Translations under genes and position numbers: made by a program
Notes under the pieces: generated by a model
The model's input: only the letters and a program-made list of their open reading frames with translations
Databases searched by the model: none
Told to the model about the DNA's origin: nothing
Origin: Azorinus chamasolen
Lineage: Eukaryota > Mollusca > Bivalvia > Cardiida > Solecurtidae
Length of the DNA: 64,000 bases
Reading direction: 5' to 3'
Assembly: GCA_963576725.1 (NCBI GenBank)
Contig: OY755240.1
Span: forward strand, 17,757,743 to 17,821,742
Shown here: positions 44,349 to 56,202 of the stretch, in pieces
How positions within the stretch are numbered: position 1 is the stretch's first letter
Layout: every line of letters starts with the position of its first letter

Positions 44349-45029
44349 CTTTCAAAAAGAATATGTTGTATGAAAATGTAATGTACATAAGGGAACTCAT
44401 GCTGGCCCATATTTCCAGAATTAAACTGCATTGAAGTTGTATGAGCCCATTGGACCATGTTAAATACATTTTGATATATATAAATATTCGTATGATGGAT
44501 TATCAAAATCAATATGTTGATTTAACTGTGTGGCTTCAGATATTAAGAATAAGCCAGAAGAATATATCGACAGACATGTTAACCTTGTTGCGATAGTCAC
44601 AGCCCTTCTTTGATGGGAGTTTAAAGTGCCCATGATTTACCGCGGGATTAGTTTTTTATTTAAATATGGATAAAAATCCAACTGGTATTTAATTTAAGTA
44701 TATTTTTACTGCATTGTAATATATGTTTCTCCAGCGGTCGCACACATTTTAATTGAAATTGAAAATGTCAATGATTCACTGCGGAATGTCACTCCAAATT
44801 TACACGCAAGAAAATGAAGCTGCAATATTGTTTACTGTGCTGACTTTGCCTCACTAAATCCCAAGGACTGTTTAACGTTTGATGTGGTGTTAACATTATT
44901 CAGGTCATCTACAGGTAATTTGCTGACCAGAATTATGTAAGTTCCAAATACCGTTTGCACTCTGAGCAATTAATCCTCTCAGTGACAGAATTGTCGTCTG
45001 CTAGACATATTTTCATCTGCTTCAAGTTT
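44349..45029. other. Sequence upstream of the first visible RNF213-like exon
   Basis: Presumably intron. No exon, repeat or regulatory element was recognised. Confidence 0.45.
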
Positions 45030-45422
45030 TAGAATGGACTGCTGTTTTGTCTTTGTGTGTCTCTTGATGTTTTTTATAGTTATGTACATTTGCTGTTTCC
45101 TTGTGTTGCTGTTCGGGCGACTGTTTGTTCTGTATGTGATGTTTCCTGCATGACTACTGTTTGTACTTTTATAAAAAGATAAACAGGGTGTCAAGAGTTT
45201 GGATCCTGAAGAGATAACGCGTTACTCGGCGTCTCATCTGGATCCAAACAGTTTGCATATGATAGTTCAGACCGGTCTTCATGGCACTGAAGCGGTTAAT
45301 GTCTGCTGTATTTTTCCCTTTCATATCCTTTCAAAAATAAATGTCAGAGTGTAAAACAGTTTGGACCCTGATGATGTGCCAAGTTACTCAGCATCTCATC
45401 TGGACCCAGACTATTTGCAAGG
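45030..45422 (+). repeat. Retroelement 3' terminus followed by two foldbacks
   Basis: 45030-45175 ends TGTTTGTACTTTTAT. 45183-45258 pairs AACAGGGTGTCAAGAGTTTG / GGATCC with TGGATCCAAACAGTTTG. 45356-45422 pairs AACAGTTTGGACCCTGATGA with CATCTGGACCCAGACTATTT. Confidence 0.6.
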
Positions 45423-46029
45423 GTTGTTATAAATACTAAAAACTCACACCTGATTAGAGGAACAGTTGCTTATATTTCAGACATCAGTTGATCGCCTTTG
45501 GTCAGAACTTTTCGTGTCCTTGCATAATCAAAATTTCTAAATAGTGATGCTGCTCTCTGTTTGATCTCGTATCCTGTTTTTATCTTTTACGCCGCCATTT
45601 TACATTTGCGTAAAATCTGGTTTTTATTCTATTATCCAACTGTGCGTAACATTTAGTGTAGGCTGCATGCTTATCTAAATAATCCGATCGTCTGATTTAG
45701 CACAGTATAGTATTTTGTGATATTTTAACAGCCTAATGATTAAACGTATTGCATTATTGATGATTTCATTCCTGTTATATTTCTCATGTTAAAGGAATCC
45801 AAACAAATAAGTTTTACCCAATGAAAGAAAACCATTGTATGTACTGGATAGATATGAGCATATATAGTATTATTTGAAATGTAGTGTCTATTGGATTATT
45901 TCAACCGTGTCTATATGACTATGCAATCTTTACTCTAAACCTAATCAAATATAGATCGTCAATTTCAAAAACCAATGAGAAAAAAACGAATCGTCAACCG
46001 ATAAAACATTACAAACAACACGAAATGAG
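45423..46029. other. Unassigned sequence
   Basis: No gene, RNA or repeat recognised. Confidence 0.45.
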
Positions 46030-46893
46030 ATTGCAATTTACAAGGATATAGATACCATAAACTAAGAAAAACTTTCTCTAAATTTTACTATCGAAATCTC
46101 TCGCTTATTGGCAAGTACAAATGTAATCTCAAGGTACTTTTGCGACACGGTATCTCACATCCTGAATTTTATGGTGATGTGATTTACAAACTTCGTAAAA
46201 TTATTGGACATACCCATTTTCTCACTTTGTTCATCAAATATATAAAACAATTCATTAAAAAGGGATATGATCCTGTATTACTACAACATACTGCATGTTT
46301 GGTTGTGAACCCTTTTACAGTTTGCAATCACGCTGGCCTCTTTGCATGTACGCCGACAAGAAAGGTTTAGTACTCTATGAAGGCGACCTCTTAAATCCAG
46401 AAATGGAAGGAGAACGTCGGATATCTGTACTATTTCATGTTTGTCGTACCCTTTATTACTTTTCTACAGTTACCCTGTTTGCAGCTCAATCATTGAGTAC
46501 ACTAGCGATATGTGGATACAGTATGTTCAATTAAATGTTTTGGTTTTTTTGGTTATACATGCACTTTACCACTGTATTTGCTGTCGCGGTTGTTGTAGAT
46601 TAGTCGGAGAGGGGATACGTTTATTTACATTGTTTGTCTTTTAGGATGGGGATGGAATACGGGTGAGGTTGGGCGCCCATAAACCGGTTTAAACCCCCGG
46701 TGACTTTTGTCACTGACCGTTCCAAGGCGGTACTTCCATCTTCCTCCTATTGTATGTTTGTTTTGTCTTTGTGCGTCTCTTGTTGTTTTTCTACATATGT
46801 ACATTTGCTATTTTCTTGTGTTGCTGTTCGGGCGAGTGTTTGTTCTGTATGTGGTGTTTCCTGCATGACTCATTTTTGTACTTTTATGGTTTG
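46030..46893 (+). mobile_element. Retroelement 3' part (copy R5), best-preserved RT C-terminus
   Basis: From 46037 the frame reads QGYRYHKLRKTFSKFYYRNL, then CNLKVLLRHGISHPEFYGDV, IYKLRKIIGH and LLQHTACLVVNPFTV. This protein tail recurs in RT-encoding retroelements of cnidarians and molluscs, in my memory; I cannot assign the clade, with Penelope-like or DIRS-like possible. The 3' UTR carries AAACCGGTTTAAACCCCCGG, a GTGACTTTTGTCAC hairpin, CTGACCGTTCCAAGGCGGTA, a TG-rich stretch, and the terminus TGACTCATTTTTGTACTTTT. No poly(A). Confidence 0.8.
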
Positions 46894-47809
46894 AAATATA
46901 AGTATGAAAACTTGGAAATGCAACTAATAGCAATAATGATAATTGTTATTCTTCTTCTTTATTCTTATTATAGTAAGACTACAACAGCTGCTAGTATGGC
47001 AACTAGTGGGTAACGGGTGAACAAAATCGATATTTTAGGTTATTGAGACTGTGCATATGGATCATAATATTATATGAGGTTACTGGTGTATCGCATAAAA
47101 TGGACTAGAATTTTGAATTATTTCATTTGTTACACGGTCAGTATGCATAGTTTGATAATATTTGCAGTCCATTAGAAGTTTTGTCTACGACCAACGTGTT
47201 GCTAACGAACTGTTACGTTAATGTATCATGTCACACCGACCGAAATGTTGACAATGATGGTTAAGAACCATTTGTGAATCACTGTTTATACTCTTATTTG
47301 GAAACACGGTTACTTCTGGGTGAAGTGTACATGTAATGTTTTCCGAAGTGGACAAGATGGACCCGTATTACATGCATCGCCCTTAGTGGAACTATACGAT
47401 GTAAATAGTCTTACTGGATAATAGTATGTTTTGTGAAACTATACAATAATGGTAACCTTAGTGGATTATAGTATCCTTAGTCGGACCATATTTTGTATAC
47501 TATCCTGCACATGAATGCAAAGTTTTTGTGTATCTTATTGAATAAACATCAGCATCATATTGTTATGACACTATACAAGTAGTATTGTAGATGTTTAAGT
47601 AAGAATAAAGTGTGTGTCTAATAGATGAATGTTGCTTATATATATATAACCGCCTGAGGACATTTATTGAAAGGAAAAGGGTCATAATTTCGTTTACAGC
47701 AACTGCACGTCTTCTTTTTCTACATGCCGGTAGAATATAGTTGTACCGCGACGTCCGTAACACTCATTACGCAGTGACAACACGTTTGTAATATATCTGA
47801 TCATTTATT

Positions 47810-47837
47810 GGAGAGGCCCTCAAGGCTTTGAGGGCCT
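47810..47837. repeat. GC-rich hairpin
   Basis: GGAGAGGCCCTCAA and TTGAGGGCCTCTCC flank a short GGCT loop, with 14-bp perfect arms, in otherwise AT-rich sequence. No T-run or gene end nearby suggests a role. Confidence 0.85.
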
Positions 47838-48454
47838 CTCCTCTCCAACAGTGTTTGCTTTAAAAGCAGGAGCCATTACAGTCGGGCACACATTTTCTCA
47901 GTCCAGTGTGATAAATCAGCACGAAAATGTGACGCATACAGTCTGACTTCTCCAATAACCCCTGTAATACGCATGCGTCAACTCAAGTTGATTGCATATA
48001 TAGGAAGCCTGTCATAAACGAATCAACTTGATTTTAAATCAGCCTGAATTACCACTTTTATACAAATAAAACATTTTTTTATGTTTCCTATATGTATTTT
48101 AATAATATTCCTTTATTTATTCTAAACACAAGCAAAGTAATCTATTTTTTGCAAACTCAGATCAATTTGTTTTTGTGAAAATAATTGATGCGTATTATTT
48201 TACACCGTCGCTTGAAGGATCCCACACAGCCCTTGATTTCACAGATGATGCTTTGCTATAGGGGTAAGTTGCATTATGGGCTTCTTGACACCACGAATTT
48301 GTTTCGTGTTAATCAAGTATTTCAATGCACACTTATTGTTCTGGTAGCGTTGATAATCTTTACACAAAGCAATCGTACTGAAAACGAAAGTAGGTCAATC
48401 TGGTCTGCTAACTATATTGAGCTACATAGATAAACACTGTCATGATCCGGTATG

Positions 48455-50452
48455 ACTAAACACCGGATATGACCGATATAATTCTCATATCCGAGGATAT
48501 ATAATTTGCAGCCTAAAATCGGCCACAAAAGCATTATTTTTTTGTTAGAAGAATCTTTTATCGAGCTGATCGACTAATATAGTCTAGATTTATTATTTGC
48601 AATATTTAAAATTTAAAACACAGTGCGTATTAAGTACTAAAAATCAAATTTATCTACACAGGATATGACAGTCATATTCGTTATGAGGAAGAAACACCGG
48701 ATATGACTTTAAAACTCCTAATATCTCATAAAACCTTACAGTGTATGTTATGGAATGGCTGCCTAATCACAGTATGACTCTTCACTGAAATTTTGCTCAC
48801 GTTTCAACTAAATAAAGCATAAAAATCATAATATTCGACATGTACCAGATATTAAAGTCATATTCGTTATGTGAGAGAAACACCGGATATGACTTTAAAA
48901 CTCCTAATATCTCGTAATAAATTAAGGTTAACGTTGGGGAATAGCTACTTAATCACAGTATGACTCTTCAATGAAAATTCTCCTCATGCTTCGACTAATT
49001 AAAGCTAAACAACTCCAAATACTCGGCACGCAGGAGCACGGACCGCAGTGAAACGTCCCGGAGATATATGGATAATCTTGAGCCTCAAAAGCATATTCTG
49101 TATTCTGAATAGTTATACAGTTTCGTGTGATGACTGATCGTTAACTTAATTTACAGTGCGTAATAAGTAGTTATAATCAAATTTATCTCCATCGGATATG
49201 AAAGTCATATTCGTTGTCTGGGAGAAACACCGGATATGACTTTAAAACTCCTAATATCTCATAATAACTTAAGGCTTAAGCCCTGGAATGGCTACCTAAT
49301 CACAGTATGACTCTTCACTGAAATATTTGCTCGTGCTTCAATTAAAGAAAGCTAAAAACATACTATTCGTCATGCACCGGATATGAAAGTCATATTCGTT
49401 GTGAGGGAGAAACACCGGATATGACTTACAACTCCCAATATCTCATAATAACTTCAGGTTAAAGTGAAATCTCTCGCTTATTGGCAAGTACAAATGTAAT
49501 CTCAAGGTGCTTCTGCGACACGTTATTTCACATCCTGAATTTTATGGTGATGTGATTTACTTCGTAAAATTATTGGACATACCCATTTTCTCACTTTGTT
49601 CATCAAATGTATAAAACAATTCATTAAAAAGGGATATGATCCTGTAATACTACAACATACTGCATGTTTGGTTGTGAACCCTTTTACAGTTGGCAATCAC
49701 GCTGGCCTCTTTGCATGTACGCCGACAAGAAAGGTTTAGTACTCTATGAAGGCGACCTCTTAAATCCAGAAATGGAAGGAGAACGTCGGATATCTGTACT
49801 ATTTCATTTTTGTCATACCCTTTATTACTTTTCTACAGTTACTCTGTTTGCAGCTCAATCATTGAGTACACTAGCGATAGGTGGATACAATATGTTCACT
49901 TAAATGTTTTTTCGTTATACATGCACTTTACCACTGTATTTGCTGTCGCGGTTGTTGTAGATTAGTCGGAGAGGGGATACGTTTATTTACACTGTTTGTC
50001 TTTCAGGATGGGGATGGAATAAGTGTGAGGTTGAGCGCCCATAAACCGATTTAACCCCCAGTGACTTTTGTCACTGACCGTTCCAAGGCGGTACTTCCAT
50101 CTTCCTCCTATTGTATGTTTGTTTTGTCTTTGTGCGTCTCTTGTTGTTTTTTCTACTTATGTACATTTGCTGTTTCCTTGTGTTGCTGTTCGGGCGAGTG
50201 TTTGTTCTGTATGTGGTGTTTCCTGCACGACTCATTTTTGTACTTTTATGGAATGGCTACCTAATCACAGTTTGGCTCTTCTCTGAAATTTTTGTGCATG
50301 CTTCAACTAAAGAAAGCTTAAACAATCATAATATTAGACATGCAGGAGCACTAGAAGCGCCCCGGAGATATATGGATAATCAAGGGCCTCAAAAGCATTC
50401 TGTATTTTGACTAGTTATACAGTTTATTGTGATGATTGGTTGTTTGAGATCC
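48455..50452 (+). repeat. ~185-bp tandem array, split by a retroelement copy
   Basis: Units share GAAACACCGGATATGACTTT, CTCCTAATATCTC, GGCTACCTAATCACAGTATG and ACTCTTCACTGAAAT. ACCGGATATGAC landmarks lie near 48697, 48882, 49230 and 49415. One step of 348 bp marks a longer variant unit with CGGAGATATATGGATAATC, shared with the last unit at about 50365. The array is interrupted at 49461-50249. Confidence 0.8.
49461..50249 (+). mobile_element. Retroelement 3' part (copy R6) inserted in the tandem array
   Basis: Nearly identical to R5 from GAAATCTCTCGCTTATTGGC to TCATTTTTGTACTTTTATGG, but with a small deletion in the RT tail (ATTTACAAACTTCG reads ATTTACTTCG). On its left the array stops at ACTTCAGGTTAAAG; on its right it resumes at GGAATGGCTACCTAATCACA. 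Both ends of a 5'-truncated insertion are thus defined. Confidence 0.85.
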
Positions 50453-50732
50453 TTAAAGGTCAAGTAAACAGGTAGGACACTTTTTTTTAGATATTTGACA
50501 CAGGGGTAGCTGGTACGGCGTAGTTTTCAAAACAAAAAAATACGGTCATATCGCACGCCACAGTTGCCATATATCACCGATAAGTAAGTCACCTGTTGCA
50601 CCGGCCGATTGATTATCTCCCTTGTGATGACGTCACTTGTGAACATCCGCGCCATTTGTCACTATTAGATTCTTATTGAAAGGAGTCGTACGTAATACAA
50701 TTCTGCTTCGTTTTCAACTTTTGAGTGCTAAA
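50453..50732 (+). promoter_or_regulatory. Upstream region of the THAP gene with perfect CRE palindrome
   Basis: TGACGTCA at 50628-50635 is the full cAMP-response-element palindrome, about 100 bp before the ATG at 50733. The surrounding 50560-50650 is richer in C and G (CACCGGCCG, CATCCGCGCCAT) than the locality. No TATA box was seen. The segment starts at a TTAA (50453-50456) where the tandem array ends. Confidence 0.5.
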
Positions 50733-51106
50733 ATGGTAATTTGTGCTGCCTATGGGTGTGTCTCCAGATCCGGAAAGGACAAAATAGGTTTCTTCAAATT
50801 CCCAAAGGACGAGAAATTTAAGAAAATATGGTGTGAACGACTTGGGAGAGGACAAGTTGGGAACAGTTTGAATCTACATTCGTCCCAACTAAACACTCAA
50901 GACTTTGTGCTAGACATTTTACTGAAGATCAGTTTGCCACGAAAAGCTTTGGCTTTTTAAGCAGTATTGGATTTCAGCACAAGATGAAAGCAGCACTAAA
51001 AAGAAACGCGGTGCCATCAGTTTTTGGTGATGTCCGTTCGTCCAAGAACCCACGTCCCGAGCGGAAGTCTGCAGACAATATTCGTCGGAAAAAACTGATT
51101 GCCAAT
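50733..51106 (+). pseudogene. THAP gene exon 1 (frameshifted THAP domain)
   Basis: The start at 50733 has a good context (TAAAATGG) and gives MVICAAYGCVSRSGKDK, then IGFFKFPKDEKFKKIWCERL. The frame then fails. From 50858 the +2 frame continues the domain as WEQFESTFVPTKHSRLCARH, then F and TEDQFATKSFGFLSS. Exon length 374 leaves remainder 2, so one base is missing, or two are extra, between about 50835 and 50858. It ends LIAN before GTAAGT. An ATG at 50676 is upstream but lacks THAP similarity before MVIC. Confidence 0.85.
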
Positions 51107-51389
51107 GTAAGTATTTCTAAGACATATTTGGCTTTTTACACCAATTTTCTTCGTGAATAATTACTAAGTATGTCACAGTAAAAAAAATGATAAATGATTA
51201 TTACCATCCTTTCTATACTGCACAGTTCAACTGTGTTGTAACTTGTAAGGTAGCTTTGACGATAAGTAATCTTAGCGATTGAAGATTTTTGGAGATGGCT
51301 AATATCATATCATATGACCAACACATACTCACTAGTGTTTTGCCAGATTTAGGTTTCAACTTTGAGATATGTACCATTTTAATGCCTTT

Positions 51390-51985
51390 CTACCGATCAG
51401 GGTCTGCTCTGTATGCTTTCGACTTGACATTTTCTGCAATGGCAACACTTTACGTGATGAATGAAATCTAATTGATGGTGACATTGTTAATTCTTAGGTA
51501 TAACATATTAGATCCAGATCATACGGCTCCTGTAGGAGCCGTCTGACCAGGGTCTGCTCTGTTTGCTTCCGAGATTTTAAATTACCAACAATTTACATGA
51601 TGAATGAAAACTTATTAATGGTGACGTCATTTATTTCAATAACACGGTAGAACCAGATCAGTCAACTATTCAGAGTCCGCTCTGTTTGCTTCTGAGTTTG
51701 TGAAATATATTTGAAAGAATCTGAATCTGACTCTTATTAATGGTAACGTCATTATTGATTTATTACACTAACATAGTTGACCCAGGTGAGACGGCTCATG
51801 TAGGAACCGACTGATCAGGGTCTACTCTGTTTGCTTTTGAGATTGTGAAATATACTTGAAATTTTCTGGAAATGACTCTTATTAAAAAAGGGTGACGTCA
51901 TTATTTATTATACTAACATAGTAGACCCAGATGAGACGGATCATATAGGAACTGACTGATCAGGATATGTCCTGTTTGATTCAAA
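51390..51985 (+). repeat. Tandem ~130-bp units, each with a foldback half and a CGTCAT motif
   Basis: About five units. Each has TCAGGGTCTGCTCTGTTTGC (or a variant), a spacer, then ATTAATGGTGACGTCATT or a near variant (about 51620, 51740, 51890). The second contains a complete palindrome, 51511-51568 (CGGCTCCTGTAGGAGCCG centre). Confidence 0.75.
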
Positions 51986-52048
51986 AATATTAACTGCACC
52001 AATAGCTTCTATTTAGATTGTATATAACCATTATATAGTGTATATAGT

Positions 52049-52142
52049 GGGCGAAACGACCAGGGGGCGAAACGACCAGGTACAAAACGTCCTGGGAGCG
52101 AAACGTCTAGGGCGCGAACTGGTTAGTGGGCGAAACGTCTGG
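52049..52142 (+). repeat. Short tandem repeat of GGGCGAAACGACC
   Basis: Six diverged units (GGGCGAAACGACCAG, GGGAGCGAAACGTCTAGG, and similar) followed by a C-run at about 52146-52156. GC-rich against AT-rich surroundings. Confidence 0.85.
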
Positions 52143-52675
52143 TCACCCCCCCCCCCATTTTGCCAATTCACACCATTGCAATTCCACAAGAATGTAAAGA
52201 TATTGATCTGTAACAGATTATTTTAATTTAGCAAACCCTGTTGCTTATGGTTTAAAAATAGATCTAATTCTATATATAATTATGTCTTGAACCAAAAAGC
52301 CTGTGTTCATGTACTGATTGTAATTTTTTAAATATATGTATATTTATTACTGAACTTATATCATTTTTAATATATTCGTGAGGTAAAGGGCTAACCCAAA
52401 TGGATTTCTGTCTTGATGACTGATTTTCCATGAAAATTATTCTCTAGAAAATAATGTAGAAAGTGACTTGGATCTACACTTTAGCATAGACATACTTTTC
52501 AAAGACTTTTTGCAAACAGAATAGATCCTGATCAGACAGAAACCGTTTGACCAGAGTCTGCTCTGATTGCTATTTTATAGACCCGTTCCTGTAGAATCTA
52601 CCAGGGTTGAAAAATTCCCAAAGTCCAGTGTCTGTGTAAGTTACACATGAACATATGAAATTTAGAATAAATATT

Positions 52676-53179
52676 CATCATAAAGGAGAAAAAGGTGTTT
52701 ATATACCAGAATATAACTCTTACCCTTTCCTTCATTTAAAAGCATTTTCAGGATAATATAATTATTGTTGGTATTGGATGAAACTGTAGTCAGTTCTATT
52801 ACAATTTCATATGCAAACAGATCAGATGGCTCTTACAGGTGTTGTCTGATCTGGGTCTACTGTATTTGTAAATTCATGAAAATGCTTTTAACCCTTCCCC
52901 TCACATAAACGTGTTTTCACGCATTTGCAAACAGAGTAGACCCAGATCAGACGGCTCCTAAAGGAGGCGTCTTATCAGGGTCTACTCTGTTTGCTAATAG
53001 AATTGCTTTCTTAAATGGCTACAGTGTTCCACCTTCCATATTTCATTATAACTATTTTGTCCATGCATATTAAGTATGTATTGAAATTTGTAATAAACAT
53101 AGAACAGGGAAAGGGTTAAATGAAGGAAAGGATATTAGAGTTAAAGTCTGGTATATAAACACCTTTTTCTCCTATGATG
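52676..53179. repeat. Long-range inverted repeat with ~63-bp arms
   Basis: 52676-52738 (CATCATAAAGGAGAAAAAGG ... CCTTCATTTAA) is complementary, with a few differences, to 53116-53179 (TTAAATGAAGG ... CCTTTTTCTCCTATGATG). Two palindromic foldbacks lie between the arms. May be the termini of a ~500-bp non-autonomous element. Confidence 0.75.
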
Positions 53180-53182
53180 CCC

Positions 53183-53985
53183 CTTACTAAAATGGTCAAG
53201 GCTTACGAAAGCCCCTCACTATTTTTCACATTACTATTTTGTTAATTAATCATTATACATGTACTCCAAATATTTGGACCTGACTATGAAAAATGTATAA
53301 TTTATTCACTTTATTTTTCACAATACCTGTTTTGTTAATTAATCATTATCCTCCAAATGTATGGACATGTAAACCTCTAGAAGTAGCATAGTCCCCCTTT
53401 AGAAAGTAGACACTAACACAATCGGGTATTTGCAAACTATTTGGAAAAACTAAGAGAAAAATGTGGCAGGTCAATGCTAATTTTCTATCGCAGTATAAGG
53501 GTTCCACTTTGGTTTGTATACATGTCCAAATTAATAGAGAGATAACATAAGATTCGGTTCCATTTTGGTGCACTATAAAGGAATATCAACAACGGTAATA
53601 AAAGTTAATCTATTTTGTTTTTCTGCATACACTCCATGCATTTTATCAACTCGTTTCTTATATATTATTTCTAATATTTATATTTAATTATTCTATTTAT
53701 GAATATTCATTAGGTTTGGTAATTGTAATACAAGGCTAATATCACACAATTATCAATGTTTATAAAAGCATAAATTGTATAACCACAAGGAGGATCTCCT
53801 TATATCTATTTACAAACAGAATAGATCCAGATCATACATATTCTATAATTGGCTGTTAAATACAGTTAACAAACACTTGAAGAAAGTTAGTTCAATTAAT
53901 TTTAGTATTGTGTTTTCATAGTGAGGGGCTACTGTAAACCTTGACAATATTGGTGAGGGGCTTTTGTAGTGAGGAGCTTTTGTAG
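53183..53985. repeat. Inverted pair with GTGAGGGGCTTTTGTA repeats
   Basis: 53183-53222 (ATGGTCAAGGCTTACGAAAG, CCCCTCACTA) mirrors 53918-53960 (TAGTGAGGGGCTACTGTAAA, CCTTGACAAT). The right side then repeats GTGAGGGGCTTTTGTA three times to about 53998. Confidence 0.6.
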
Positions 53986-55737
53986 TGAGGGGCTTTTGTG
54001 GTACACCCATATATGGTAACCCCCGTATATTTTATACCATTGTAAAAAAAAGCTAATAAATATTCATGATGTAGTTATTTTTACATGAATATTCAATAGG
54101 TTAAGGGTTAATCCTTGACATTTGTACTTCTTATGTAAATGCCTTTTGGACAGTTGACCCAGATCAGACAGCTCCTGTAAGAACTGTCTGACCAAGGTCT
54201 GCTTTGTTTGCTTTTGAAAATATATTGATATGATCCTAGAGATTCCGTCTAGTCCAAGGATCTTGTCCAGGAGTTTACATTGTAAAAATTGGAGTTATTA
54301 ATCCTTTACCCCATGATATAATGACATCAAGGATATTAATTGGAAGAATATTGAAAAACTGGAACATGACAGTCAGTTGAGTAACTAAACAAAATAATTT
54401 CATAAGCAAACATAGAACTTGATCATATAGCTCCTATTTGAGCTGTCAAATCTGGGTCTATTCCGTTTTCAACGGTATAAGCAGGCATATATGGAGTAAA
54501 GGTTATTGATAGAGTGATTAATTCACACATAACTATTCACAGGGGAAGGGTTAACCATTTTACGTGTTCCAAATTTCAATACATAGGCTACCGAATATTC
54601 ATGGACGAAATATAGTTATACTAAAATATGAAAGGTCAAACATTATAGCCATTTCAGAAAGTAAAGAAATATATATTTATCAAATTCCATTAGCAAACAG
54701 AGCAGACCCTGATCAGACGGCTCCAATAGGATCTGGGTCTACTCTGTTCGCAAATGTTTGAAAACATGCTTATATGAAGGAAATGGTTCAATCAAAATAT
54801 TCAAATCTGAAAATTTTGGACATGACTAAATTGGCCATACAATCAGAGTTCATTTTGGAGTCCTATATTATTAATTGGACATTTTGTTTAGAATTTTAAT
54901 GGTTACAATGATTGTTCCTCAAACTCCCAGTCAGTTCCTTTGAAGTTTTGTATATACACACAGCTGTGATGCAACAGTAATAAACACATTTACTTGTAAT
55001 GTACAAGAAGCAGGAAGTGTGTCATACAGGCTTATATTTCCCCATAATAAACATTGTCCCCTGCTGGTTATTTGACAAAGGGTCATTACGATACCTAACA
55101 TCTGAAGGCTTGCATCACAGTGGGAGGCACTTAGCCACACTTTCATGTGTAGTATGGCACAGTGCAATATGACCAAAGGCTAAGATAGCTTGGATAGAAT
55201 TAGTCATTGATTCATTATTTTACTCATTCATTTGCATAATTGGAATGGTCATAAAGATTTTCTAATAACTACAAATCAACCCTTTACCAGTTGAATAGTG
55301 ATGTAAGAAATCAATCTCTCAATCAATCAAATAATGACATCATGAATGTTTATGACTTATGAATACATTTATTTTGATATTAGTAGAAAGGAATCTTGTA
55401 GAAACTAGTCAAATTTATTATAATTTCATAAGCATATACAGCAGGTCCTGATCAGACAACTACTAGGAGCTGTCTGATCTTGGTCTAAAAAGGCATGAAA
55501 AGGCATTTTATGAGGGAACTTGTTAAAATGTACATGTTGTATATATTGTACAGTTACATTGTAATAAAGGTTTTGTTTAATATGCTTTTTGTAAATTCTG
55601 AAAGGAGGTGATTAATTAATTATCAATAAAAATTAATTTGTAGAGAGTCCAGTAATTCAAACATGATTTACAAGCTCTTCCTATCATGCAGATGAATGTT
55701 TAACATTTAGCCTGCTATAGGTGGATGAGTACATATA

Positions 55738-55805
55738 TGCAAACAATTTGGATCCAGATGAGACACCGAGTAAATTGACATCTCATCAGGATCCAAATTG
55801 TTTGA
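55738..55805. repeat. Foldback of the 'GGATCCAGATGAGAC' subtype
   Basis: TGCAAACAATTTGGATCCAG opens and CAGGATCCAAATTGTTTGA closes, with a GAGTAAATTGACATCTC centre. It resembles members at 45.2-45.4 kb more than the 52-54 kb cluster. Confidence 0.85.
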
Positions 55806-56202
55806 CATTCTGATTGCATTTTGATAGAAAAGTTGATTATAACTTCAATTTTGAAAATGTAGTAGGTGAAAAACTCTTTAGAAGTTATTTGGCCAGCAGG
55901 CTAAAGGTTAACAAAAAAGTAATCAAGTAAGATTGATATTAAAAAACAACAAAGTGTTTATATATATAAAATACCTTCAAATAGCGATTAATCTTGCATG
56001 GGGTTTCCAAAGCTTTTACAAATGAGTTAAACATAAGTTAGTTACAAACAGAAAAGTACAAGCTGAAATATATGTGCACACAGTGTAATTATGTTGTAAT
56101 AAATTGTAAATGCCCAACTTCCTATAAAATGTTTTAGGGATGCTGATGATGCGAAAATTGAATAAGAATGACCAAAGGTCCGCCCTGGAGAAAATTAACA
56201 AA

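Larger units (their letters stand above)
52513..54755. repeat. Cluster of palindromic 'CTGATCAGAC' foldbacks
   Basis: Members near 52513-52572, 52813-52869, 52927-52994, 53811-53850 (half), 54148-54212, 54410-54475 and 54692-54755. The best, 52927-52994, is 68 bp: GCAAACAGAGTAGACCCAGA ... TCAGGGTCTACTCTGTTTGC. The centres (GGCTCCTATAGGAGCC-like) vary. More members lie at 55.44, 61.76 and 62.88 kb. Confidence 0.85.

Noticed and set aside
44349..50452. Search for the exon preceding RNF213-like exon 1
   Set aside because: No minus-strand segment with an ACNPY-like end, two leftover bases and a GT donor could be found; it probably lies outside the window.
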